Below, piece by piece: positions 16,090 through 25,648 of a stretch of 64,000 nucleotides of DNA. The DNA is taken from contig NZ_CP072941.1 in NCBI RefSeq assembly GCF_018069625.1, forward strand, positions 5,580,001-5,644,000. The letters run 5' to 3'. Made by a program: the position numbers and the translations under genes. The notes below the pieces were generated by a model, which saw nothing but the letters and a program-made list of their open reading frames with translations, ran no database searches and had not been told where the DNA came from. The DNA is from Streptomyces yatensis. Its GTDB lineage: Bacteria; Actinomycetota; Actinomycetes; Streptomycetales; Streptomycetaceae. Every line of letters begins with the position of its first letter. Position 1 is the stretch's first letter.

Positions 16090-16581
16090 TCACGCCGGGG
16101 GGATATGGAAGACGGCCCAGACGATCTTGCCGCGCGGGGTGCCCGGCAGCGGCTCCCAGCCCCAGCCGTCCGTGAAGGACTCCACGAGATGGAGCCCGCG
16201 CCCGGATTCCTCGCCGCAGCCCGCCTCGCCGGCCACCGGGCCCACCTCGCTGGGGTCCCGTACGGCGCACACCAGCCGTGAGGGGCCGCGCATCAGATGG
16301 AGCCGCACCGGACGCTCCGGCTCGGCGGCCGTCGCCGCGGTGCCGGGCAGGGCGTGCCGGAGCGCGTTGGTGACCAGTTCGGAGACGACGAGCGCCACTT
16401 CGTCGAGGAGTTCGGGGATGTTCCACTGCCGCAGGGTGGAGCCGGTGAACTGCCGGGCCCCCTTGACCGCCTCGAAGCGGGCGGGAAGCGCGCAGGAGAC
16501 GGATCCGGAGACGGCGGCGGGATCGATCGCGGTAAGCCCTTGCCACAAGGGTTCCAGCAGGGCCGAACCTTCGCTCCCCAT
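16090..16581 (-). CDS. RsbW-like ATP-binding protein (HATPase_c_2)
   Basis: GHKL-type ATPase of 163 residues of the kind found in anti-sigma serine kinases. N-box ELVTNALRHA and a degenerate G-box region (SGRGLHLVESFTDGWGW) are visible. In Streptomyces these stand-alone ATPases commonly neighbour Scr1 regulators and DUF397 proteins, as here. It diverges from the Scr1 gene across 305 bp containing the TGCACGTGCA palindrome. Whether it phosphorylates an anti-sigma antagonist is unknown; no STAS-domain gene is nearby. Confidence 0.88.
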   Translation of the reverse strand: MGSEGSALLEPLWQGLTAIDPAAVSGSVSCALPARFEAVKGARQFTGSTLRQWNIPELLDEVALVVSELVTNALRHALPGTAATAAEPERPVRLHLMRGPSRLVCAVRDPSEVGPVAGEAGCGEESGRGLHLVESFTDGWGWEPLPGTPRGKIVWAVFHIPPA

Positions 16582-16636
16582 GCGAGCACTCCTGCATCCG
16601 TGGCCGTGACGAACTCTGGCCAGATTTCGTACCAGC

Positions 16637-16702
16637 TAGCACGTGCGCACAGCCTATGGTTCCGAATGCGCACGTCAGATGCAAGGGCAAATGCACGTGC
16701 AC
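16637..16702. promoter_or_regulatory. GCACGTGC/TGCACGTGCA elements in the ATPase-Scr1 divergent promoter
   Basis: GCACGTGC at 16639-16646, GCGCACGT at about 16668 and the perfect palindrome TGCACGTGCA at 16692-16701 lie in the 305-bp divergent gap (16582-16886). The last is identical to the element upstream of DUF397. It is a candidate binding site for the Scr1 regulator encoded just downstream. Confidence 0.5.
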
Positions 16703-16729
16703 GCACATCAGTTGGTCCGGTCCGATCAC

Positions 16730-16758
16730 TTTTAGTCGGATATCTGACTCCGTACACT
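16730..16758 (+). promoter_or_regulatory. Possible promoter of the Scr1 regulator gene
   Basis: TTTTAG and TACACT are separated by 17 bp, giving a plausible but imperfect sigma-70-type promoter about 130 bp before the start codon. The rest of the gap shows no other feature. Confidence 0.35.
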
Positions 16759-16886
16759 GACGTACAACCTCGGGCTGAGTAACGACATGCCTACAGCGCG
16801 GAGCCCGAACAGTGGCAGACTTCACCCTCAGAGGCTGCGGGGGCGCCGTTCGCAAGGATGCTTTCCGTACAGGGAGGACCGCGGAA

Positions 16887-17750
16887 ATGGCCGCAGGCGA
16901 GTCGAGTGGATCGGTGGTGCGCCGTATCCTCCTGGGCTCTCAGCTCAGACGGTTGCGCGAGGCCCGCGGCATCACCCGCGAGGCGGCGGGCTATTCGATC
17001 CGGGCCTCCGAATCCAAGATCAGCCGCATGGAGTTGGGCCGGGTGAGCTTCAAGGCGCGGGACATCGAGGATCTGCTCACGCTGTACGGGGTCACCGACG
17101 ACGCGGAGCGCACGGCACTGCTCGGACTCGTCCGCGAGGCCAATGTGGCCGGGTGGTGGCACAGTTACGGCGATGTGCTGCCCGGCTGGTTCCAGACCTA
17201 TGTCGGCCTGGAGGGCGCCGCCTCCCATATCGGCTGCTACGAGGTCCAGTTCGTGCACGGTCTGCTGCAGACCGAGGGCTACGCCCATGCCGTGGTCACC
17301 CGGGGCCAGCCCCAGGCGTGCACCGAGGAGGTCGAGCGGCGGGTGGCGCTGCGCCTGGAGCGGCAGAAGCTGCTGGTCTCCGAGCGGGCCCCGGCGGTCC
17401 ATGTGGTGCTGGACGAGGCCGCGCTGCACCGCCCCTACGGCGGGCGCGGCGTGATGTCGGCCCAGCTGCGCCATCTGATCGCGGTCTCCGAGTATCGGCA
17501 TGTGACGCTCCAGGTGATGCCGTTCGCCTTCGGCGGGCACGCGGGGGAGAGCGGGGCGTTCACCCGGCTGCGCTTCCCGGAGTCCGACCTCCCCGACATC
17601 GTCTATCTGGAACAGCTCACCAGCGCGCTCTATCTGGACAAGCGCGATGAGGTCGCCCAGTACGAGCGGGTGTTGGAGCGGCTCAGCGCGGACAGCCTCT
17701 CCCCGGAGAAGAGCCGGGATTTGCTCCGAGGGCTCCTTCACGACGCCTGA
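16887..17750 (+). CDS. Scr1-type helix-turn-helix regulator (XRE + DUF5753)
   Basis: Regulator of 287 residues with an XRE-type helix-turn-helix (about residues 14-68, LREARGITREAAGYSIRASESKI in part) and a C-terminal DUF5753 domain containing GWWHSYGDVLPGWFQTYVGLE. This family controls adjacent DUF397 genes and is often described as an antitoxin-like regulator. AGGGAGG sits 9 bases before ATG 16887. DUF397 and RsbW-like genes are close by, and all three upstream regions share GCACGTGC motifs. Confidence 0.88.
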   Translation: MAAGESSGSVVRRILLGSQLRRLREARGITREAAGYSIRASESKISRMELGRVSFKARDIEDLLTLYGVTDDAERTALLGLVREANVAGWWHSYGDVLPGWFQTYVGLEGAASHIGCYEVQFVHGLLQTEGYAHAVVTRGQPQACTEEVERRVALRLERQKLLVSERAPAVHVVLDEAALHRPYGGRGVMSAQLRHLIAVSEYRHVTLQVMPFAFGGHAGESGAFTRLRFPESDLPDIVYLEQLTSALYLDKRDEVAQYERVLERLSADSLSPEKSRDLLRGLLHDA

Positions 17751-17840
17751 CTCGTCAGTAGGATGACGTTCTGTCAGGAATACCCCCCACACATGCGCGG
17801 GTGTCGGTGCCCGGCACCGCGTCCCGCAGATAGGGATGGC

Positions 17841-19298
17841 ATGTCCTACTTCTCCGAGTTGGCCCTTCAGTTCATCGACGGCGAGTGGCGCGGCGGAAGC
17901 GGTTCCTGGGACATCGTCGACTTCAACCCCTACAACGGGGAGAAGCTGGCCTCCATCACCGTGGCGACCGTCGAGGAGGTGGACCTGGCCTACCGGGCGG
18001 CCGAGCGCGCGCAGCCGGAGTGGGGCGCCACCAACCCCTATGGCCGGCGGGCGATCTTCGAGCGGGCGCTGCGGATCATCGAGGACCGCGAGAAGGAGCT
18101 CACCGAGACGATCATCGCGGAGTGTGGCGGCACCCATGTGAAGGCGGGCTTCGAGCTGCACCTCGCCAAGGAGTTCCTGCGGGAGGCGGTCCATCTGGCG
18201 CTGCGGCCCGAGGGCCGCATCCTGCCGTCGCCGGTGGACGGCAAGGAGAACCGCCTCTACCGGCTGCCGGTGGGTGTGGTCGGCGTCATCAGCCCCTTCA
18301 ACTTCCCCTTCCTGCTGTCGCTGAAGTCGGTCGCCCCCGCGCTGGCCCTCGGCAACGCCGTCGTCCTCAAGCCGCACCAGAACACCCCGGTGTGCGGCGG
18401 TGGCCTGGTCGCCAGGATCTTCGAGGAGGCCGGGCTGCCCGCCGGGCTGCTCAATGTCGTGGTCACCGACATAGCGGAGATCGGCGACGCCCTGATCGAG
18501 CACCCCATACCGAAGGTGATCTCCTTCACCGGCTCCGACAAGGTCGGCCGGCACGTCGCCACCGTGGCCGCCTCCCACTTCAAGCGCACGGTCCTGGAGC
18601 TGGGCGGCAACAGCGCGCTGGTCGTGCTGGACGACGCCGACCTGGACTACGCGGTCGACGCGGCCGTCTTCAGCCGTTTCGTCCACCAGGGGCAGGTCTG
18701 CATGGCGGCCAACCGGGTGCTGGTGGACCGGGCGGTGGAGCGGGAGTTCACCGAGAAGTTCGTGGCCAAGGTGGAGACGCTGAAGGTGGGCGACCCGGGC
18801 GACCCCACCACCCATATCGGCCCGCTGATCAACGAGGGCCAGGCCGAGGCGATCGCCTCGCTCGTCGAGCAGACGATCGCCGAGGGCGCCACCGCGCTGG
18901 TGCGGGGGCGCACCGAGGGCACCCTGATGGGGCCGACCGTGCTCAGCGGGGTCCCGGAGGGCGCGGCGATCCTCGGACAGGAGATCTTCGGCCCGGTGGT
19001 GACGCTGATTCCGTTCGACGGCGACGAGGAGGCCGTCCGGATCGCCAACGACACCGACTACGGGCTCAGCGGCGCCGTGCACTCCGGGGACATCGAGCGC
19101 GGGGTGCGGTTCGCCCGGCGGATCCACACCGGCATGATCCATGTGAACGACAGCACGGTCCACGACGAGCCGATCGTGCCGTTCGGCGGGGAGAAGCACT
19201 CCGGTCTCGGACGGCTCAACGGGGAGTCGATGATCGAGGACTTCACCACCACCAAGTGGATCTCCATCCAGCACGGCCGGAGCCAGTTCCCGTTCTGA
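17841..19298 (+). CDS. NAD(P)-dependent aldehyde dehydrogenase
   Basis: Aldehyde dehydrogenase of 485 residues that oxidises an aldehyde to its acid. Catalytic Cys287 (GQVCMAANR), general base Glu253 (LELGGNSA), the nucleotide-binding SFTGSDKVG near 228-236 and the oxyanion-related PFNFPF are all present. The sequence resembles benzaldehyde or vanillin dehydrogenases, but the substrate is not certain. ATG 17841 follows AGGGA. It appears to be a single transcription unit; an 8-bp stem lies downstream. Confidence 0.9.
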   Translation: MSYFSELALQFIDGEWRGGSGSWDIVDFNPYNGEKLASITVATVEEVDLAYRAAERAQPEWGATNPYGRRAIFERALRIIEDREKELTETIIAECGGTHVKAGFELHLAKEFLREAVHLALRPEGRILPSPVDGKENRLYRLPVGVVGVISPFNFPFLLSLKSVAPALALGNAVVLKPHQNTPVCGGGLVARIFEEAGLPAGLLNVVVTDIAEIGDALIEHPIPKVISFTGSDKVGRHVATVAASHFKRTVLELGGNSALVVLDDADLDYAVDAAVFSRFVHQGQVCMAANRVLVDRAVEREFTEKFVAKVETLKVGDPGDPTTHIGPLINEGQAEAIASLVEQTIAEGATALVRGRTEGTLMGPTVLSGVPEGAAILGQEIFGPVVTLIPFDGDEEAVRIANDTDYGLSGAVHSGDIERGVRFARRIHTGMIHVNDSTVHDEPIVPFGGEKHSGLGRLNGESMIEDFTTTKWISIQHGRSQFPF

Positions 19299-19372
19299 GC
19301 CGGCACGGAAAAACGCGCGCCGACACGCGGACAGAAGCTGACCGCAAGCCTTCCTAACGTGGGGTTCATCGA

Positions 19373-19395
19373 AGGGCGCCGGACCCGGGCGCCCT
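19373..19395 (+). terminator. Hairpin between the aldehyde dehydrogenase and DinB genes
   Basis: AGGGCGCC pairs with GGCGCCCT around 7 bases. It could end the dehydrogenase message or sit in the leader of the next gene; there is no T run. Confidence 0.45.
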
Positions 19396-19415
19396 CCAGA
19401 TGAGAGGCGGCAGCC

Positions 19416-19985
19416 ATGCCCGTGATCGTGAACCCCGAGGCATGTAACGACGAGCGCGGTGCGCTGCTCGCGTACCTGGACGCGCAGCGCGGCGGCATCC
19501 GGCGCTCGGTGCACGGCCTGACCGAGGAGCAGGCCCGCAGCACCCCCAGCGCGAGCGCGCTCTCCCTGGCCGGGCTGCTCAAGCACGTGGTCACCGGCGA
19601 GCGCGGCTGGCTGCGCGTCCTCCAGGGCAAGGCGCCGGGGAACGCCAAGGACCAGATGGCCGAGTGGGAGCACACCTTCGAGCCCACCGAGGACGAGACG
19701 GTGGAGGCGATGCTCGCCCTCTACGACGAGGTGGCGCGCGAGACCGAGGAGGCGGTGCGGGCCCTGCCGTCGCTGGACACGACCTTCGAGGCCCTCCGGC
19801 TGCCCTGGGACGAGGGCGGCACCCGCACCTGGCGCTGGGCCGTCCTCCATCTGATCGAGGAGGTCGCCCGGCACGCCGGTCACGCCGACATCATCCGCGA
19901 GACGATCGACGGCAAGGGCGCCTTCGACCTGGTCTTCGAGACGGGGGCGATGCCGGAGCCGGACTGGTCGATCCTGGAGGGGTGA
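19416..19985 (+). CDS. DinB-like (DUF664) four-helix protein
   Basis: Protein of 189 residues of the DinB/YfiT superfamily, metal-binding four-helix bundles. The usual His ligands are seen in LLKHVVTGERGWL and in HLIEEVARHAGHADIIRE near the C-terminal half. The family includes thiol transferases using mycothiol or bacillithiol, and many members of unknown role. GAGAGGCGG precedes the ATG. No operon partner is obvious. Confidence 0.85.
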   Translation: MPVIVNPEACNDERGALLAYLDAQRGGIRRSVHGLTEEQARSTPSASALSLAGLLKHVVTGERGWLRVLQGKAPGNAKDQMAEWEHTFEPTEDETVEAMLALYDEVARETEEAVRALPSLDTTFEALRLPWDEGGTRTWRWAVLHLIEEVARHAGHADIIRETIDGKGAFDLVFETGAMPEPDWSILEG

Positions 19986-20054
19986 TCCGCCGGGCCCGGC
20001 GACGGCCTAGCCTGGTCACGGCGGGGCCGGGACCAGGATGGAGAAGAGCGGGCG

Positions 20055-20684
20055 ATGTCAGCGATCCGGTTGCTGGTGCTGGGGGCCGTGCGCCAGCACG
20101 GGCGGGCGCACGGCTATCAGGTCCGTAACGACCTGGAGTTCTGGGGCGCCCATGAGTGGTCCAACGCCAAACCCGGGTCGATCTACCACGCCCTCAAACA
20201 GCTGGCCAAACAGGGCCTGATGCGCGCGCACGACGTGGCGCCGAGCACGGTCGGCGGGCCGCCGCGGACCGAGTACGAGCTGACCGAGGCGGGCGAGGAG
20301 GAGTACTTCCGGCTGCTGCGGGACGCGTTGCTGCGCCATGACCAGAAGATCGACGAGCTGACGGCCGGGGTGGGTTTCATCGTCGACCTGCCCCGCGCCG
20401 AGGCGATCGCCCTGCTGAAACAGCGGGTGGCGGCGCTGGAGGAGTGGCGGGCCGAGGTGACCCGGCACTGGACGCCGCCGGACGGGACCCCCGAGGAGTG
20501 GGGCCATATCGGCGAGATCATGAAGTTCTGGGTGCACTCCGCGGACAGCGGCGCCGAGTGGACCCGTGGGCTGATCGAGCGGCTCGAGGGCGGGGCGTAT
20601 GTGATGGCGGGGGAGGGGGAGCGGTCGGTGGAGGTGCTGCCGGAGGGGGTCCGCAACCCGTACGCCGCGCCCGACGCGGACTGA
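20055..20684 (+). CDS. PadR family transcriptional regulator
   Basis: Winged-helix regulator of 209 residues: PadR N-terminal domain (1-85, HGYQVRNDLEFW, GSIYHALKQLAKQGL) and a C-terminal dimerisation domain. PadR proteins usually repress exporters until a toxic ligand binds. The ABC exporter genes follow after 148 bp that hold two matching dyads, so this regulator is the likely controller of that operon. Confidence 0.9.
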   Translation: MSAIRLLVLGAVRQHGRAHGYQVRNDLEFWGAHEWSNAKPGSIYHALKQLAKQGLMRAHDVAPSTVGGPPRTEYELTEAGEEEYFRLLRDALLRHDQKIDELTAGVGFIVDLPRAEAIALLKQRVAALEEWRAEVTRHWTPPDGTPEEWGHIGEIMKFWVHSADSGAEWTRGLIERLEGGAYVMAGEGERSVEVLPEGVRNPYAAPDAD

Positions 20685-20729
20685 GGAAGACCATGCCGGG
20701 GGAGGACGGCTGACGGCCGTCGTCCCTAT

Positions 20730-20800
20730 TAATCAAGTTTGACTAGTAGCCGCCGCGGGCAGTACGTTCCGGGCCGCGTAGTCAAACTTGACTACGCGGC
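20730..20800. promoter_or_regulatory. Twin operators before the ABC exporter operon
   Basis: Dyad 1 (20730-20745) is TAATCAA-GT-TTGACTA. Dyad 2 (20773-20800) has arm GCCGCGTAGTCAA, two central bases, and the exact complement of that arm, a perfect 13-2-13 dyad. The two share the core TMRTCAA-N2-TTGACTA with centres 49 bp apart. They sit between the PadR gene and its putative target. Confidence 0.75.
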
Positions 20801-20832
20801 GCCGGAGAAGCGCAGAAGGAGAGGGGAAGGCC

Positions 20833-21806
<974 letters not shown>

Positions 21807-21810
<4 letters not shown>

Positions 21811-22592
21811 CGACCGCGACCCTCGTCGACTCCTGGACCATGACCCGCCGCGGGCTCGCCCACTGGGCCCGGCAGCCCGTCCAGGTGGTCGTCCAGCTGG
21901 TCTTCCCGGTGCTGATACTGCTGATGTTCGCCTACTTCCTCGGCGGCGGGATGACCGTCCCGGGCGGCGGTGACTACAAGGACTTCCTGGTGCCGGGCAC
22001 GCTCGCGCTCACCATGGTGTTCGGCCTCGAAGGGACGATGCTCGCCATCACCCAGGACCTCAACAAGGGCGTCATCGACCGCTTCCGCTCGATGCCGATG
22101 GCCCGCTCGGCGGTCCTGGTCGGGCGCAGCGTGCTGGACATGCTCCAGTCGGCGCTCGGCCTGCTCGTCCTGCTCGGGGTCGGTCTGGCGATGGGCTGGC
22201 GCTGGCACGGCGGCGTCGGAGACGGGCTCCTCGCCGTCGGGCTGCTGCTGTGGCTGCGGTTCGCGATGCTGTGGCTCGGGATCTTCCTGGGCATGGCCGC
22301 CGGGCGCCCGGAGATGGTGCAGGCCGTCCAGATCCTGGTCTGGCCGGTGGGCTTCCTCTCCAATGTCTTCGCCTCGCCCGAGACCATGCCCGGCTGGCTC
22401 GGCGCCCTCGCGGTCTGGAACCCGATGTCGGCGACGGCCACCGCGATCCGCGATCTGTTCGGCGGTCCCGGTGGCGGCGGCGAGGGCTGGGCCGCCGGCC
22501 ATGCCCAACTCCTCGCCGTCTGCTGGCCGCTGGCGCTCATCGCGGTCTTCGCGCCGCTCGCCGTGCGGCGTTACGGGCGGCTCAGCCGCTGA
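21807..22592 (+). CDS. ABC-2 type permease (DrrB-like)
   Basis: Membrane subunit of 261 residues with about six helices and the ABC-2 fold, partner of the preceding ATPase. Conserved features include [15 protein letters not shown], the region [16 protein letters not shown] and [16 protein letters not shown] near the C-terminus. The pair should export a hydrophobic or antibiotic-like compound; the natural substrate is unknown. Confidence 0.9.
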
Positions 22593-22632
22593 CGGCGGCC
22601 CGGGGCCGGAGGTCCGGCGGGTCACACCCCCA

Positions 22633-22698
22633 CCGGTCGTAGCCGGTTGCGGATACGGTGCATATCCGGTCGTCGCCGGTTGCGGATACGGTGCATAT
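22633..22698. repeat. 33-bp tandem duplication directly before a start codon
   Basis: Two 33-bp copies (22633-22665 and 22666-22698) differ at one base and end exactly at the ATG of the next gene. Each contains GGTTGCGGATACGGTGCATA. No Shine-Dalgarno sequence lies between the repeat and the ATG, so the repeat itself may hold the promoter of a leaderless message. Confidence 0.85.
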
Positions 22699-24135
22699 AT
22701 GGGGAACGACAGGTCGGGCACGGGGGCGGAGACGGCGAGCGGGCCCGGATACGCCCTGCTGCTCGCCGCCGGCCCGGCCGGCAAACAGCGACTGATGGAC
22801 GCGGCCGCCGCGCTGCCCCAGCTCGCCGCCGTACCGCCGGCGGCGCTGCTGGGCACGCCCGGCGGCGCCAGCGTCGTCCAACTCGTGGACCCGGCCGACC
22901 CGCAGACCGTGCTGACGCATCTGCGCACCGCCGCCGCCCACCCCGGCCCGGTGCTGGTCCATCTCGCGGGCCAGCTCACCCTCGACGCCAAACAGCGGCT
23001 GCCGCACCTGGCGTTGGCCCGTACGACGCCGAGGACCGCCCGCTATACGGCGCTCCCTTGGCACTGGCTGGCGGCCGAGCTGGGCCGGCGGCCGCCGGGC
23101 AGCACCGTCGTGGTCGCCGATCTGGTGGCCGACGAGACGGCGTGGCCGCCGCTGAGGGCCGCCGGGCCGTCCGGACTCGCCGCCGGACTGACGCTGTACG
23201 GCACGGTGGCGCCCGCCCCGCCCAAGCGGGGAGCCCCGCCCAGGCGGGGGATGGCGACGCCGGAGTACAGCCGGGCGTTCGCCGGGCTGCTGCGGGGCGC
23301 CGCCGAGCGCCCGCCGCTCGCGCTGCTGCACCAGCGGGCCGCGGTGGAGGCCGGGTTGGGCAGCGGCCCCGAGCTGCTGCTGGGCGGCGCCGGGCCGGAT
23401 GAGGCGTATCCGGCCGCGGGCGCCGCTCCTGGCCCGGAGGCCGCTCCTGGTCCGGAGGCCGCCGGATGGGCCGGGCGGACCGGACCGGCCGGGGCAGCCA
23501 GGTCGGCTGGGGCAGCCGGGTCGGCTGGGGCAGCTGGGGCGGCCGGGGCGGTGGCGGTCACGCCGCCGCGCATGCCGCCGGGCCCTCCCGAATCGTTCCT
23601 CCCCGCCGATCCCCGACCGGCGCCACCATCACTGCGCCCGCCCCAGCCGACGCACGCCCCCCTGCCCCCGCCGCCCAGGCGGGCGCCCGTGGTCGATCCG
23701 CTCGCCGCCACGCACGCGGCGATCTTCGAGGCGGCCAACTCGGGGCGGCACAGCGAGGCCGCCTCGATGGCGGCCGCCTGGGAGCAGGAGGCCCTCCGGA
23801 CCGCCGGTCCCCGCTCCGACGAGGCGATCCACTGGCTGGAGGTCCGGGCCGATCTCTCCCGTATCGCCGGGGACCCGGCCCGCGCCTGTGAGCTGTGGCT
23901 CGCGGTGGCCGAGGCGCGGCTGGGCAACGGGGAGCCGGTCGGCCATCCCGAGGTCGAGGGGGCCGTGGACCGGGCGCACCACCAGTGGCAGTTCGTCCAG
24001 GACCGGGCCAGGGCCGGCGCCCTGGCCCCGCCGCTGTTGGAGCTGCGGAGCAGAGTGCCCGGCCGCAAGCCCGGCGCGCTGGAGGCGGTCCGGCGCCGGG
24101 CCGAGCTGCTCCGGGCCCCGGCCCGCACGCGCTGA
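22699..24135 (+). CDS. Unrecognised two-domain protein: caspase-like-fold N-terminus, TPR-like C-terminus
   Basis: Protein of 478 residues without a clear known function. Residues 1-235 alternate hydrophobic strands and helices (VVQLVD, PVLVHLAGQL, STVVVADLVADE, GLTLYGTVAP), a pattern that recalls caspase/CHAT-like folds. The HLAGQ segment stands where these enzymes carry the active His, but this domain has no cysteine and would be inactive. Residues about 240-335 are a Gly/Ala/Pro-rich linker made of short repeats. Residues about 345-455 look like a TPR-type helical repeat (AAIFEAANSGRHSEAASMAA, ACELWLAVAEARLG). Third positions are strongly GC-rich as in neighbours. The start is set at ATG 22699; the frame is open further upstream but overlaps the permease gene. 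Confidence 0.65.
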   Translation: MGNDRSGTGAETASGPGYALLLAAGPAGKQRLMDAAAALPQLAAVPPAALLGTPGGASVVQLVDPADPQTVLTHLRTAAAHPGPVLVHLAGQLTLDAKQRLPHLALARTTPRTARYTALPWHWLAAELGRRPPGSTVVVADLVADETAWPPLRAAGPSGLAAGLTLYGTVAPAPPKRGAPPRRGMATPEYSRAFAGLLRGAAERPPLALLHQRAAVEAGLGSGPELLLGGAGPDEAYPAAGAAPGPEAAPGPEAAGWAGRTGPAGAARSAGAAGSAGAAGAAGAVAVTPPRMPPGPPESFLPADPRPAPPSLRPPQPTHAPLPPPPRRAPVVDPLAATHAAIFEAANSGRHSEAASMAAAWEQEALRTAGPRSDEAIHWLEVRADLSRIAGDPARACELWLAVAEARLGNGEPVGHPEVEGAVDRAHHQWQFVQDRARAGALAPPLLELRSRVPGRKPGALEAVRRRAELLRAPARTR

Positions 24136-24168
24136 CCGCCGTCGTTCCCAGGACCGGAGACACCGGGC

Positions 24169-25581
24169 TCAGTGGTGGAACGCCTTGACGACCTTCCCCA
24201 GGGGCGCGGGCTGCGACCGCAGATCCGGCAGCAGCGACTCCAGGTCGTTCAGGAAGAGATCGGCGAGGTCCTCCGAGAAGCCGTTGCGGCACACCACCCG
24301 CAGCACGGACAGGTCCTCCCGATTGGGCGGGAAGGTGTACGCGGGCACCAGCCAGCCGCGTTCGCGCAGCCGCCGGGAGACGTCGTAGACATCGAAGGTG
24401 CCGACCCCCTCCGCCGTGGTGAACGCGAACACCGGCAGCTGATCGCCGCGGCTGAGCATGGCGAAGTCCCCGAACGCCTCGATCCGCTCGGCGAGCGAGC
24501 GCGCCACGTCGCGGGTGTTCTGCTGGACGGCGCGGAAGCCCTCCCGGCCCAGGCGGACGAAGGTGTAGTACTGGGCGGCCACCTGGGCGCCGGGGCGGGA
24601 GAAGTTGAGCGAGAACGTCGGCATGTCGCCGCCCAGGTAGTCGACGCGGAAGACCAGGTCCTCGGGCAGCGCGTCCGCCGTACGCCACAGCGCCCACCCG
24701 ACCCCGGGGTAGACCAGGCCGTACTTGTGCCCCGAGGCGTTGATGGAGGCGACCCGCGGCAGCTGGAAGTCCCATACCAGGTCCTGGTCGAGAAACGGCG
24801 CGATCATCGCGCCCGAGGCACCGTCGACATGCACCGGGATGTCCAGTCCCGTGCGCTCCTGGAGGTCGTCCAGCGCCCGGCACACCTCGGCGACGGGTTC
24901 GTAGGAGCCGTCGAAGGTGGACCCCAGGATCGCCACGACCCCGATGGTGTTCTCGTCGCACAGCTCGGCGGCGGCCTGGGGGTCGAGATGGAACCGGTTG
25001 CCCTCCATGGGCACCTGCCGCGCCTCGACCTCCCAGAAGTTGCAGAACTTCTCCCAGCACACCTGGACATTGGTCCCCATGACCAGGTTGGGGCGGGCGG
25101 TCGCCGGATAGCTCACCGGGTTCCGCTTGGCCCAGCGCCGTTTGAAGGCCATTCCGGCCAGCATGCACGCCTCGCTCGACCCCGTGGTGGAGCAACCCAC
25201 GACCGTGTCCGGGTCGGGTGCGTGCCACAAATGGGCGAGCATGGCCACGCACCGCCGCTCCAGTTCGGCGGTGCGCGGGTACTCATCCTTGTCGATCATG
25301 TTCTTGTCGCGGCAGTCGGACATCAGCTTGCCCGCCTGCGGCTCCATCCACGTGGTGACGAAGGTGGCGAGGTTCTGGCGGGCGTTGCCGTCCAGCATCA
25401 GCTCGTCATGGACGAACTGATACGCGGTCGTGGCCGCCATCGGCCCGTCCGGGAGGCGCCGGCGCGGGGGTTTGCCGGTCATGCCGCTGACCGGGTTGGC
25501 CTCGCCGTAGAGCGGATTGATGGAGAATTCGGAGCGTTCTTCCCTCTCGTGTCGGCCACGAGTGCCTTTATGAAGAGCCAC
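24169..25581 (-). CDS. gadB: Glutamate decarboxylase
   Basis: PLP enzyme of 470 residues that converts glutamate to GABA and CO2, consuming a proton. The PLP lysine is Lys286 in SINASGHKYGL, and VHVDGASGAM and GCSTTGSSEAC are typical of bacterial Gad. The C-terminus ends in KAFHH, like the pH-sensing His tail of E. coli GadB. The gene is on the same strand as, and 67 bp behind, the LysE-type exporter gene. No gadC antiporter is visible. Confidence 0.93.
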   Translation of the reverse strand: MALHKGTRGRHEREERSEFSINPLYGEANPVSGMTGKPPRRRLPDGPMAATTAYQFVHDELMLDGNARQNLATFVTTWMEPQAGKLMSDCRDKNMIDKDEYPRTAELERRCVAMLAHLWHAPDPDTVVGCSTTGSSEACMLAGMAFKRRWAKRNPVSYPATARPNLVMGTNVQVCWEKFCNFWEVEARQVPMEGNRFHLDPQAAAELCDENTIGVVAILGSTFDGSYEPVAEVCRALDDLQERTGLDIPVHVDGASGAMIAPFLDQDLVWDFQLPRVASINASGHKYGLVYPGVGWALWRTADALPEDLVFRVDYLGGDMPTFSLNFSRPGAQVAAQYYTFVRLGREGFRAVQQNTRDVARSLAERIEAFGDFAMLSRGDQLPVFAFTTAEGVGTFDVYDVSRRLRERGWLVPAYTFPPNREDLSVLRVVCRNGFSEDLADLFLNDLESLLPDLRSQPAPLGKVVKAFHH

Positions 25582-25648
25582 CTTCGTTAAATTAGGGGCA
25601 TATCGGGCGTAAGTCCTGATCCCGCGCCGTGCCCCGCGCCCGTCCTCG

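Noticed and set aside
16791..19883. Very long minus-strand open frame (1030 codons)
   Set aside because: It lies opposite the Scr1, aldehyde dehydrogenase and DinB genes, all with intact catalytic or domain motifs. Long antisense frames are expected in GC-rich DNA.
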